This document shows, one piece after another, positions 7,897 to 20,203 of a stretch of 64,000 nt of DNA. A model generated the notes under the pieces. The model saw only the letters and a list, made by a program, of their open reading frames with translations, did not search any database and was not told the DNA's origin. This DNA comes from Ruminococcus sp. OA3. GTDB lineage: Bacteria; Bacillota; Clostridia; Lachnospirales; Lachnospiraceae. Location: NCBI RefSeq assembly GCF_022440845.1, contig NZ_JAKNTO010000001.1, forward strand, positions 3,844,001-3,908,000, written 5' to 3'. The position numbers were made by a program, and so were the translations under genes. How positions within the stretch are numbered: the stretch's first letter is position 1; every line of letters begins with the position of its first letter.

Positions 7897-8811
7897 ATGA
7901 ATACAGTAATTACAACGGATGCCCTCACGAAACGGTATGGTAATAAAGATGTTGTAAAAGAGTTGGATCTCAAAGTTCCTGAAGGCAGTATTTACGGTTT
8001 TCTCGGACCAAACGGTGCTGGCAAGTCCACCACCCTAAAAATGGTGCTGGGTCTTGTAAAGCCCACCCAGGGCCATATCACCATCCTTGACAAACCGGTC
8101 ACAAAACAGAATCGGCTGGAGATTTTAAAGAGCACAGGTTCTCTGATTGAATCCCCCGCCTACTATGGGCATTTGTCTGGACGCGAAAACCTGCAAATTA
8201 TCTGTACTTTAAAAAACATACCGGAGACATATATCGATGAGGTATTAAAAGTTGTGAGAATGGAAAAACAACAGCATAAGAAAGTGCGTCAATATTCGCT
8301 CGGAATGAAACAGCGTCTTGCCCTTGCTGCAGCCCTGCTTGGCCGTCCCAAGCTTTTGCTTCTTGACGAGCCTACAAATGGTCTCGACCCGGCCGGTATT
8401 CATGAGATGCGGGAGTTGATCATCTCGCTGCCCGCACGCTACGGAATGACAATACTCGTATCCAGTCATCTCCTTGGAGAGATCGACCAGCTTGCCACTC
8501 ATGTTGGGATCATTGACAAAGGAGAACTGATATTCCAGGACAGCCTCATCACCCTGCATGAACACAGTCAATGTCGTATGTATCTGCAGACTACAGATGA
8601 CAACGCATCCTTGCAATGTCTGAAGAATGCGGGACTTCCCGCTGCGCTGAAAGAAGACCAGCTCTGCCTGTTCCGCACGGATGACCGCAGTATCACTCAG
8701 GCTGTACGCTGTGTTGTCACAGAGGGTATCGGAGTCCTCCGGCTGGAAGAACATCAGATGAGTCTTGAAGAGATTTTCTTAAGTCTGACTGGAAGGAGAG
8801 TGAGTCTATGA
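7897..8811 (+). CDS. ABC transporter ATP-binding protein (LanF/bacitracin-resistance type)
   Basis: 304 residues. It has Walker A GPNGAGKST near residue 37, signature YSLGMKQRL, and Walker B LLLLDEPTNGLDP. A C-terminal extension of about 90 residues is typical of ATPases in lantibiotic self-protection and bacitracin-type exporters. A strong site AAGGAGGAGG precedes the ATG. It is the first gene of a three-gene operon with two short permeases, overlapping the next by four bases. With the divergent two-component genes it forms a complete peptide-antibiotic detoxification module. No lantibiotic biosynthesis gene is in the window, so this is likely resistance and not self-immunity. Confidence 0.92.
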   Translation: MNTVITTDALTKRYGNKDVVKELDLKVPEGSIYGFLGPNGAGKSTTLKMVLGLVKPTQGHITILDKPVTKQNRLEILKSTGSLIESPAYYGHLSGRENLQIICTLKNIPETYIDEVLKVVRMEKQQHKKVRQYSLGMKQRLALAAALLGRPKLLLLDEPTNGLDPAGIHEMRELIISLPARYGMTILVSSHLLGEIDQLATHVGIIDKGELIFQDSLITLHEHSQCRMYLQTTDDNASLQCLKNAGLPAALKEDQLCLFRTDDRSITQAVRCVVTEGIGVLRLEEHQMSLEEIFLSLTGRRVSL

Positions 8812-9581
8812 CTTCCAACGGCACATACCTCATACAACAAATAGCTGCCGAGCAAAAGAAGGCCAGACATCGCCATGTACTGATATTTCCTGCAGGTGTT
8901 CTCCTGATTCTGTTCCTTTGGAGTCTGTGGGGCAACAAAACTGCCACACCCTCACAACTTGCCCAGGGCTATACTTCACTGCTCTATCAGCTTCCGATGA
9001 TGAACGCTATTTTTATGCCTGTCATGTTGGCTGTGATCGCCAGCCGCCTGTGTGATATGGAAATTAAGGGAGCCACATTAAAATTATTGTTTACGCTCCA
9101 GCGCCGCTCTTCATTCTATAATTGTAAATTATTATACGGTATTAAATATCTTTTTATTTTTACACTGGGTGAAATACTGTTGATTCTTGGATGCGGCCAG
9201 ATTTTTCATTTTACAGAACCGCTGCGGCCAGGCCTGATATTACTTAATTTCATCTCAACATTACTTGTTGGTACCGTGGTCCTGATTGTACAGCAAACTC
9301 TTTCACTGCTGTCTGAAAATCAGCTTATGCCTCTGATTGTGGGACTTTGCGGTTCGTTTCTGGGATTGTTCTCCATGTACTTTCCACGGGCAGTGTCGCG
9401 TTTTGTACTGTGGGGTTACTTTGGGATGTTTACACCACTCGGAATGGACTGGGATCCCAAGACACGTATCATTACTTATTTTGATATTCCATTTCCAACA
9501 ACTGATTTTATTATATTTTTAATCGCTGGAATTATCATTTACCTGGCAGGCATCACACTGTTTTTGAGAAAGGATGTTTAA
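8808..9581 (+). CDS. ABC transporter permease (LanE/MutE-like)
   Basis: 257 residues with six hydrophobic segments, as in the permeases of LanFEG immunity exporters (about 250 residues). It begins at an ATG overlapping the stop codon of the ATPase gene (ATGA) and in turn overlaps the second permease by eight bases, which signals translational coupling and a shared complex. The second permease is a distant paralogue of similar length, so a heterodimeric channel served by the ATPase is expected. Substrate unknown. Confidence 0.83.
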   Translation: MTSNGTYLIQQIAAEQKKARHRHVLIFPAGVLLILFLWSLWGNKTATPSQLAQGYTSLLYQLPMMNAIFMPVMLAVIASRLCDMEIKGATLKLLFTLQRRSSFYNCKLLYGIKYLFIFTLGEILLILGCGQIFHFTEPLRPGLILLNFISTLLVGTVVLIVQQTLSLLSENQLMPLIVGLCGSFLGLFSMYFPRAVSRFVLWGYFGMFTPLGMDWDPKTRIITYFDIPFPTTDFIIFLIAGIIIYLAGITLFLRKDV

Positions 9582-10314
9582 AATGCTCTTTCATTGTATA
9601 AAAGCTGAAAATCTGAAAATAAAACACTCCTGCATCTGGCTGGCTTGTTTCCTTATTCCATGTATTCCGGCCGTGATGGGTGTATTCAATTATCTTCAAA
9701 ACCTGGAATTGCTGAAAAGCGGCTGGTATTCGCTATGGTCGCAGTTATCTTTATTTTACGCCAGTTTTTTCTACGCCCCATTGATCGGGCTATACTGTTC
9801 TTATCTATGGCGGCTGGAACACCTGAACAACAACTGGAATGTACTCATGACCGCTCCGGTTCCTGTCTCCTGCACATTCCTGTCCAAACTTACTGTCATA
9901 TTAAAAACTACGCTGATCACTCAGATGTGGCTGTGTATATTGTTCTTTTTATGCGGCAAATTCTGTGGACTTCCGGGTTTTATCCCTCCGGAAATCATTC
10001 TCTGGCTGCTGCGCGGAACTCTTGCCGGGATAGCAATCGGTGCTTTGCAGCTCCTGCTTTCCATGCTGATTCGAAGTTTCTCCCTTCCGATTGGAATTGC
10101 CCTGGTGGGCAGTTTTCTGGGATTGCTCATTAATAATATGGGAAAGGGTATTTACTGGCCATACTCGCTGATGTTGATCGGTATGAACTCAAATAAAAAC
10201 ATTGATACGCTGGCGGGTGGGGTTTGGTTATTCATACTGAGTATCCTGATATATTCTCTGTTTTCCATTGGAACCGGCATTCAGATTCTCAAAAGATGTG
10301 ATATCAAGACCTGA
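9574..10314 (+). CDS. ABC transporter permease (LanG/MutG-like)
   Basis: 246 residues with six membrane segments and the short amphipathic start (MLFHCIKAENLKIKHS) common to LanG-type permeases. It is the last gene of the exporter operon, coupled to the preceding permease by an eight-base overlap. The motif MTAPVPVSCTFLSKL after the second helix is the typical cytosolic segment in which these proteins contact the ATPase. No obvious terminator hairpin was seen immediately after it. Confidence 0.82.
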   Translation: MFKMLFHCIKAENLKIKHSCIWLACFLIPCIPAVMGVFNYLQNLELLKSGWYSLWSQLSLFYASFFYAPLIGLYCSYLWRLEHLNNNWNVLMTAPVPVSCTFLSKLTVILKTTLITQMWLCILFFLCGKFCGLPGFIPPEIILWLLRGTLAGIAIGALQLLLSMLIRSFSLPIGIALVGSFLGLLINNMGKGIYWPYSLMLIGMNSNKNIDTLAGGVWLFILSILIYSLFSIGTGIQILKRCDIKT

Positions 10315-10762
10315 ATTGCTTTAGGTTTGTTCGCAAATATTTGCTTTATAAATTCTGACAATAACTTATGCCCCTGCCCATCATGATAATCTTTCCAGCA
10401 CGATTCGCGCAGGGTGTATGGATACTGTTTATCTGAGATAACTTTCAGGGATATATAATACAGTGGAATCGGAGTCCGTTGACGAGGTGTTAAATTTCCC
10501 GCTACTTTATCCGTTCCCTGCCCGATATAAGGCACTATTCAGAAACTATTGCCCCTTCATCCGCAGGATGCAGTTGTTTTATTAAAAATTCTCTTTTACA
10601 GACCGTTCTTAAGAAGTTGCTCTTTTAAATCAAAGCACATAGCAAAAAGAAAATAGATATCCCAGCCATTGTGGCACGGTATAAAAAAATAGCTTTTAGC
10701 TAAAATTAACCAATTTATAGCATTTTGCAAAGATACGCGGTAAGCTAAACGTAAAGATAAAT
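10315..10762. other. Intergenic region without a supported gene
   Basis: About 450 AT-rich bases between the exporter operon and the terminator of the next, oppositely oriented gene. A minus-strand frame of 84 codons starts here and runs into the permease gene, but has no ribosome binding site or family resemblance. It could be a relic of a lost gene. Confidence 0.4.
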
Positions 10763-10794
10763 GCTCCAGGTACTGTCAGTACAGTATCTGGAGC
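10763..10794 (-). terminator. Terminator after the C_GCAxxG_C_C gene
   Basis: Near-perfect 14-bp stem GCTCCAG.TACTGT/ACAGTA.CTGGAGC, followed on the minus strand by ATTTATCTTT. Confidence 0.7.
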
Positions 10795-10802
10795 TGTCAT
10801 AT

Positions 10803-11222
10803 TTAAGTCATAGAGATTTTTTGAATAAATTCATAAGTAAATCTGACCGCCTCACATGTTAGCTTTTCGCACTTATGAGGCTCGTCAGCAGGAGTGAATC
10901 CATCGGGGCGCAGTTCACGGCATCTGAGCGAACCCCATTTATCAGTAAATTTATCCGCATATGTATAGCATTCACCAGCAATCACATCTTCGCTTTTCCC
11001 CCGTTTACTGCTGTAAATCCCAATAAACATCAAGCCTCCTTCTACCAGCCCGCACTGAGCCCTGTAGCCCCCGGCACCGTGTAAACCAATAGCCGAATGC
11101 AGGATCTGAGGCTCACATTCCATATGAAATAATTCGCTTAGGCATAACAGCATTGTCCGGGCACAGTTTATATTTCTTTCCCAATACAGCTCATGAACTT
11201 TTTTCTCTATGAAATCATTCAT
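10803..11222 (-). CDS. C_GCAxxG_C_C family (putative redox) protein
   Basis: 139 residues. It shows the glycine/cysteine core of the C_GCAxxG_C_C family (AIGLHGAGGYRAQCGLVEGGL) and further cysteines (NCARTM, LLCLSE, CRELRP, HKCEKLTCEAV) suited to binding a metal or cluster. In anaerobes the family often accompanies redox enzymes, but its biochemical role is not established. Translation is set at the ATG seven bases after AAAGGA; the frame is open for 14 codons further upstream without a better site. It stands alone, downstream of the end of the rRNA/tRNA operon. Confidence 0.75.
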   Translation of the reverse strand: MNDFIEKKVHELYWERNINCARTMLLCLSELFHMECEPQILHSAIGLHGAGGYRAQCGLVEGGLMFIGIYSSKRGKSEDVIAGECYTYADKFTDKWGSLRCRELRPDGFTPADEPHKCEKLTCEAVRFTYEFIQKISMT

Positions 11223-11268
11223 TTCAAATCCTTTCCATATTCCCAATTTTATTATAACCTGCAAAATT

Positions 11269-11302
11269 AAAAAGGTTTTAACCTTTCGGTTAAAACCTTT
11301 TT
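11269..11302 (-). terminator. Terminator of the rRNA/tRNA operon
   Basis: Perfect stem AAAGGTTTTAACC/GGTTAAAACCTTT closed by a GAAA tetraloop and followed by a T-run on the minus strand, directly after the last tRNA gene. Confidence 0.9.
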
Positions 11303-11306
11303 ATGA

Positions 11307-11392
11307 TGCCGCAGACCGGAATCGAACCGGTACGAAGTTTAACCCTCGCAGGATTTTAAGTCCTGTGCGTCTGCCAGTTCCGCCACTGCGGC
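11307..11392 (-). tRNA. tRNA-Leu (anticodon TAA)
   Basis: Acceptor stem GCCGCAG/CTGCGGC, anticodon loop CTTAAAA, long variable arm as in class II tRNAs. CCA is not encoded. Last gene of the rRNA operon. Confidence 0.95.
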
Positions 11393-11420
11393 ATACATCA
11401 TGTATGTCTGAACATACAAA

Positions 11421-11493
11421 TGGGACCTATAGGGCTCGAACCTATGACCCTCTGCTTGTAAGGCAGATGCTCTCCCAGCTGAGCTAAGATCCC
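11421..11493 (-). tRNA. tRNA-Val (anticodon TAC)
   Basis: Acceptor GGGATCT/AGGTCCC with a wobble pair, anticodon loop TTACAAG, T-loop TTCGAGC. CCA not encoded. Confidence 0.95.
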
Positions 11494-11517
11494 ATAAATA
11501 TAACTATTAAGTTATAA

Positions 11518-11591
11518 CGACCCAGAAGGGACTCGAACCCTCGACCTTCGCCGTGACAGGGCGACGCTCTAACCAACTGAGCCACTGGGCC
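11518..11591 (-). tRNA. tRNA-Asp (anticodon GTC)
   Basis: Acceptor GGCCCAG/CTGGGTC, anticodon loop CTGTCAC, discriminator G as usual for Asp. Confidence 0.95.
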
Positions 11592-11630
11592 ATATTCTTT
11601 TTCTTCTGTTGTGACCTCTTTAAAACCAAA

Positions 11631-11704
11631 TGGACCTTCGGGGACTCGAACCCAGGACCGACCGGTTATGAGCCGGTTGCTCTAACCAACTGAGCTAAAG
11701 GTCC
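11631..11704 (-). tRNA. tRNA with anticodon CAT, probably Ile2 (lysidine type)
   Basis: Acceptor GGACCTT/AAGGTCC, anticodon loop CTCATAA. The body (GGACCTTTAGCTCAG start) resembles the Bacillus tRNA-Ile2 whose C34 is modified by TilS, and not elongator tRNA-Met (GGCGGTGTAGC type). Met cannot be excluded. Confidence 0.85.
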
Positions 11705-11708
11705 ACAA

Positions 11709-11781
11709 AGCCGATGATCGGACTCGAACCGATAACCTGCTGATTACAAATCAGCTGCTCTGCCAATTGAGCCACATCGGC
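11709..11781 (-). tRNA. tRNA-Thr (anticodon TGT)
   Basis: Acceptor GCCGATG/CATCGGC, anticodon loop TTTGTAA, discriminator T. Confidence 0.95.
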
Positions 11782-11801
11782 ATAGTGTTAAACAATACCA
11801 A

Positions 11802-11873
11802 TGACTCCAAGGGGATTTGAACCCCTGTTACCGCCGTGAAAGGGCGGTGTCTTAACCGCTTGACCATGGAGCC
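11802..11873 (-). tRNA. tRNA-Glu (anticodon TTC)
   Basis: Acceptor GGCTCCA/TGGAGTC, anticodon loop CTTTCAC, 72 bases. Confidence 0.95.
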
Positions 11874-11881
11874 GAAAAAAG

Positions 11882-11953
11882 CTCCCCGAGTTGGGCTCGA
11901 ACCAACAACCCTTCGGTTAACAGCCGAATGCTCTACCATTGAGCTATCGAGGA
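11882..11953 (-). tRNA. tRNA-Asn (anticodon GTT)
   Basis: Acceptor TCCTCGA/TCGGGGA, anticodon loop CTGTTAA, discriminator G. First of seven tRNA genes following the 23S gene. Confidence 0.95.
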
Positions 11954-12064
11954 ACATCTTTTATCCTGCTTTTCAGCAGGTCTTTTTTATGTTAGAAGGA
12001 GATACCTTCAAAACCGCATACACTATTACATCCATCCACGCTTCTACCGTCTTCTTTCGGGTCA

Positions 12065-12165
12065 TCCGATCTCGCTTCTCTTCCTTCCTTCTGCTTATGC
12101 AGGGGAAGTCCGATCTCGCTTCTCTTGCTTCCTTCTGCTTATACAGGGGAAGTTCGATCTCGCTT
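12065..12165 (-). repeat. 44-bp direct repeats in the 23S to tRNA-Asn spacer
   Basis: The block beginning TCCGATCTCGCTTCTCTT recurs with a 44-base period, two full copies and the start of a third with one change. It lies in transcribed spacer. Confidence 0.75.
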
Positions 12166-12234
12166 TGTTCTATCGAACGACCTTCACACTAAGTTCCTGC
12201 TTCGACTTCGTCTTGCACTCTCTAAGTGTTCAGG

Positions 12235-15123
<2,889 letters not shown>

Positions 15124-15432
15124 CTTCCTGCTCCAATAGCGTTTGGAACAGTCGGTACTTGCGATGCTTTCGCATCGAGCGTTTCGTTTCATTGCGTTTA
15201 CAATGTTTGATTCACCACATGCATCTCTGCCTGTGGTTCCTCGGATGTCTTTTCCTATCTCTAACGTTTCTTGCTTATCAGCTTCGCTGATAAGAGATGT
15301 TATCAATATAGATATTTTCGTATATGCGGTTTTCAAGGTACATCTGCACAATCAGATGCTAAGAGACGCTGGAAGCTTGCTTCCATCTGCTTCTTCGTAT
15401 TTGATTGTATTCCGGTATGTTTCCATACCGAA
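15124..15432 (-). other. Transcribed spacer between tRNA-Ala and 23S
   Basis: About 310 bases of rRNA-processing spacer, with several inverted repeats such as CTTATCAGC-TTC-GCTGATAAG and GCGATGC-TTTC-GCATCG. No gene. Confidence 0.7.
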
Positions 15433-15505
15433 TGGAGATGGAGGGATTCGAACCCTTGACCCCCTGCTTGCAAGGCAGGTGCTCTCCCAACTGAGCTACA
15501 CCCCC
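15433..15505 (-). tRNA. tRNA-Ala (anticodon TGC)
   Basis: Acceptor GGGGGTG/CATCTCC with wobble pairs, anticodon loop TTGCAAG. It lies in the spacer upstream of 23S, as in many Firmicutes. Confidence 0.96.
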
Positions 15506-15553
15506 ATGGGTCTTATTTATTATTGCTTTTTCAAATGGATTTTCCCGTTTTAG

Positions 15554-15708
15554 GAAGTTTCACCTAATGGGCTTAAGTGGGCCTTTCCTCCTCTACCGAG
15601 AAGTTTCCACTTAACGGGCTTAAGTGGGCCTTTCCTCCTCTACTGAGAAGTTTCCACTTAATGGGCTTAAGTGGGCCTTTCCTCCTCTACTGAGAAGTTT
15701 CCACTTAA

Positions 15709-15721
<13 letters not shown>
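15554..15721 (-). repeat. 47-bp tandem repeats carrying the 3' end of tRNA-Ile
   Basis: Units start near 15554, 15600, 15647 and 15694, with periods of 46, 47 and 47. The last unit runs into the tRNA-Ile gene. Each unit contains the final 13 bases of the tRNA (3' T-stem strand and acceptor strand, CCACTTAAGCCCA) followed by TTAAGTGG. Every copy in the transcript can therefore form the hairpin CCACTTAA-GCCCA-TTAAGTGG. Confidence 0.92.
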
Positions 15722-15782
<61 letters not shown>

Positions 15783-15874
15783 TCTTTTCGGAAGTTCGCT
15801 TCACTTCGTTTTGCGAACGACCCAAAAAACTAAATTCATCCTTCGCTCTCGCTCGGATTCATTAACTTTTTTAT

Positions 15875-15993
15875 GGTCTGGCAGCCACCTACTCTCCCAC
15901 ACCGTCACCAGTGCAGTACCATCGGCCGCTTAAGTCTTAACCATCGTGTTCGGGATGGGTACGGGTGTTTCCCCTAAGCGCATCGCCACCAGA
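15875..15993 (-). rRNA. 5S ribosomal RNA, placed between 16S and tRNA-Ile
   Basis: About 118 bases. The minus strand shows TCTGGTGGCGATGCG at the 5' end, CCCGAACACGATGG-like internal 5S core and a 3' end GCTGCCAGACCA pairing with the 5' end. The gene precedes 23S, instead of following it. Confidence 0.95.
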
Positions 15994-17812
<1,819 letters not shown>

Positions 17813-17985
17813 TTAAGTGTTTGTTCCAGTTCAAGATAACTCTTGGCTATCTTATCCCTTTTACTGTTGGTTTTGACTTTTCGTCAATTTAATGAAATTC
17901 TTTTTTAGAATTTTCAAGGATGTGTTTTACTGTTCAGTTATCAAAGTGCTTGTCCGTTACCGTTTGTTTCAGCGGCAACTCTGAT

Positions 17986-18014
17986 ATAATACCATGCCTT
18001 CCATTCTGTGTCAA
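17986..18014 (-). promoter_or_regulatory. Strong rRNA promoter
   Basis: On the minus strand TTGACA and TATTAT are separated by exactly 17 bases, about 175 bases ahead of the 16S gene and immediately after the terminator of the cvpA unit. Confidence 0.85.
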
Positions 18015-18054
18015 TAACTTTTTTATTTTTTAAATTTATCTGTTTTTGACGAAT

Positions 18055-18084
18055 AAAAGTCCACCGAACACTCGGTGGACTTTT
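18055..18084 (-). terminator. Terminator after the CvpA gene
   Basis: Perfect stem AAAAGTCCACCGA/TCGGTGGACTTTT with a four-base loop, followed by TTTTATTCG on the minus strand. It isolates the rRNA promoter from upstream transcription. Confidence 0.9.
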
Positions 18085-18142
18085 ATATTACCATTTTCGT
18101 GCAAATATGTCAACATGTTTTTGGAAATTTCTTTAACGCTTT

Positions 18143-18877
18143 TTATCCCATAATCACTGACAATATTACATTCAGCAGAGCGTTTTTTTCATATAAGTAT
18201 TGAAGCACGATATCACTTTCAATTTGCTGCATGAGCATTGTGCCAACTTCTGTATTAGACACCACTGTAACAACCAGAAAAATCACCCATATCCACAATA
18301 CTGCCTGTACAATTCCCAGAAGCATACCGCCAATTACATTAAAGAAGCTAATGACCGGAAGCCCCGTCAAAATGTCAATCGCATATAATATCACTTTTAG
18401 AATAACCGTAGCGATAATAAAAGAAAGCAGAAAGCCGATCCCGTTGGTAATATAATATGCGATATACCCTGTAATGTAATCCATGAATGATTCCACGCCC
18501 AGAGTACTATAAATTTCCGAGTTATTATTCTCCAGTAATGCTTGTTTCACCAGCTCCGGCAGAGGCGTGCCTTCAATAACTTTAATCTGATCCTCCAACG
18601 GAATTTCCATATTCTTCGTCAGGTCCGCACCCTCGGGGAGTCCTGCGCTTTCCGCCGCCTGAGGTGCCAGAAGCCTCTCGCAGTTTTCCTGAACAAAATC
18701 ATATACCGGAGTGCTTTCCCTTAAAAATTCACCTACATAAGGATTGATCCATGAAACAATCAGCAGTACCAGTATCATTGATACCATCGATACTGCTGTT
18801 CGAAAAAAACCTTTGCGTGCCCCTCTGATGATCAGAAGTACTGTAAAAACCAGAAGCACCCAAAACAACCAGTTCAT
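18143..18877 (-). CDS. CvpA family membrane protein
   Basis: 244 residues with four hydrophobic segments: one at the N-terminus (LFWVLLVFTVLLIIRGARKGFF), the next immediately after, and two in the second half. A long extracytoplasmic insert lies between the second and third. The N-terminal pattern with G-x-R-K-G-F is the hallmark of CvpA (colicin V production) proteins, a family of uncertain biochemical role connected with envelope functions. It is the last gene of a unit with the DUF5711-like gene, 24 bases apart. Confidence 0.82.
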   Translation of the reverse strand: MNWLFWVLLVFTVLLIIRGARKGFFRTAVSMVSMILVLLIVSWINPYVGEFLRESTPVYDFVQENCERLLAPQAAESAGLPEGADLTKNMEIPLEDQIKVIEGTPLPELVKQALLENNNSEIYSTLGVESFMDYITGYIAYYITNGIGFLLSFIIATVILKVILYAIDILTGLPVISFFNVIGGMLLGIVQAVLWIWVIFLVVTVVSNTEVGTMLMQQIESDIVLQYLYEKNALLNVILSVIMG

Positions 18878-18901
18878 AATACTCTCCTTTAGTATTTTTC
18901 A

Positions 18902-20143
18902 TTATGACAGCTTTATTGTCTTAATCCCACTGTCCACAATCACCTGATAACGGTTTGCATCAATTTTGAACACATCTTTAATACTGCCCTCATCCAGGTT
19001 TCCATTAAATTTTTCATGACCCTTTAAACTGAAAACACACAGCTGTGTATCGTTATTCATGAGAATCTGATCATCACTGATCTTAATAGAAGTATACTCA
19101 ATATTAAAGTTTTCTTCAAAAACCTGCTTGCCATTGGCATTATAGAGAACCAGCGTGTACTGCTTTTCTGCATCATCACTTCTGAATACCATTCCCACAT
19201 AATCCGCATTGTAAAAAGTACTGATAATCTCTTTCTCCACTTTTACCTCACAGTCAACCTTTGGAATCTGTTTTCCAGTATAGAGTACAAAACCATCATC
19301 ACAAAAAGCGACCGATTTTCCTTCTCTCATGTAAGCCACCTGCGGTACCAGTGTTCCTTCATACGTATAGCCGCTGACCATATTGTCCATCTGACCTTGT
19401 CCCGTATTACCAAAATTGTAAAATGCAACATAACTTGTTGTTTTATTATCCTCTACATACAGATATGTTACCATAATCAACAATCCATCTGGTGACACTG
19501 CCAGATCCACCGGATAACCCGGGCTGTCCACTCTCGTCATTCCTGTTGCGATCTGTGCACCGCTAGTCGAATAAAAATTGATCCAGGTATTTTCGCCATC
19601 TTCAAGAATTGCCGCTACTACACCCTGCGAAGCAACTTTGGCTTTTAAGATGGGCATTTCTGTACTCACTTCGCCCATTTTCCCGCCTCTTCCAAAGATT
19701 ACCATGTTGGTCCCCTTTTCATCATAAATGACGGATGTTGTTCCACAGGCGTCTGCGGTTGGATTATTCATCTCATAAGCCTGTGTCCACAGACTCTTTC
19801 CGCTGCTCCCCAGCAAAGAGGCTCCATCACCAGTATACTTCAGCAGATAATTATCCAGCTGTACATAACTGGTTGACATCGTATCCTCCTGAACACTGGA
19901 TGATACAACTTTATAATCTTTATAATGCCAGCGCTCAACCACTGTTTTCGCTATCAGTACAACCGCAACGATCACCACGGCTACAATTCCGGTTCTGATC
20001 AGAATGCGTTTGCGGTGGTCCATAATTCTTTTCCTGTATGCTTCCGGTTCCTGGTTTTTACCCGGTGCGGCTTTTGTATTTTCCCTCGGAGACTGTTGTT
20101 TACGTTTAACAAGCCTCTTAATTTTATTCTTAAATGATCCCAT
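18902..20143 (-). CDS. DUF5711-like membrane-anchored beta-propeller-like protein
   Basis: 413 residues. A basic cytoplasmic start (residues 1-45), one membrane helix (about 48-66, IRTGIVAVVIVAVVLIA), then a large extracellular domain with repeated beta-rich blocks (LLGSSGKSLWTQAYEM, INFYSTSGAQIATG, FYNFGN, VLYNANGKQVFEENF), which looks like a beta-propeller. It resembles the DUF5711 family common in Lachnospiraceae; function unknown. It lies between the LysM protein and CvpA genes in one direction, suggesting a shared envelope function. Confidence 0.72.
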   Translation of the reverse strand: MGSFKNKIKRLVKRKQQSPRENTKAAPGKNQEPEAYRKRIMDHRKRILIRTGIVAVVIVAVVLIAKTVVERWHYKDYKVVSSSVQEDTMSTSYVQLDNYLLKYTGDGASLLGSSGKSLWTQAYEMNNPTADACGTTSVIYDEKGTNMVIFGRGGKMGEVSTEMPILKAKVASQGVVAAILEDGENTWINFYSTSGAQIATGMTRVDSPGYPVDLAVSPDGLLIMVTYLYVEDNKTTSYVAFYNFGNTGQGQMDNMVSGYTYEGTLVPQVAYMREGKSVAFCDDGFVLYTGKQIPKVDCEVKVEKEIISTFYNADYVGMVFRSDDAEKQYTLVLYNANGKQVFEENFNIEYTSIKISDDQILMNNDTQLCVFSLKGHEKFNGNLDEGSIKDVFKIDANRYQVIVDSGIKTIKLS

Positions 20144-20203
20144 ATATCATGCTTTCCTTTTTTATCTCATGTTTTTTAGCTTATCTGATTATAGCATACT
20201 CTT

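Noticed and set aside
10281-10535. 84-codon minus-strand frame after the exporter operon
   Set aside because: It overlaps the permease gene, lacks a ribosome binding site and resembles no family I know.
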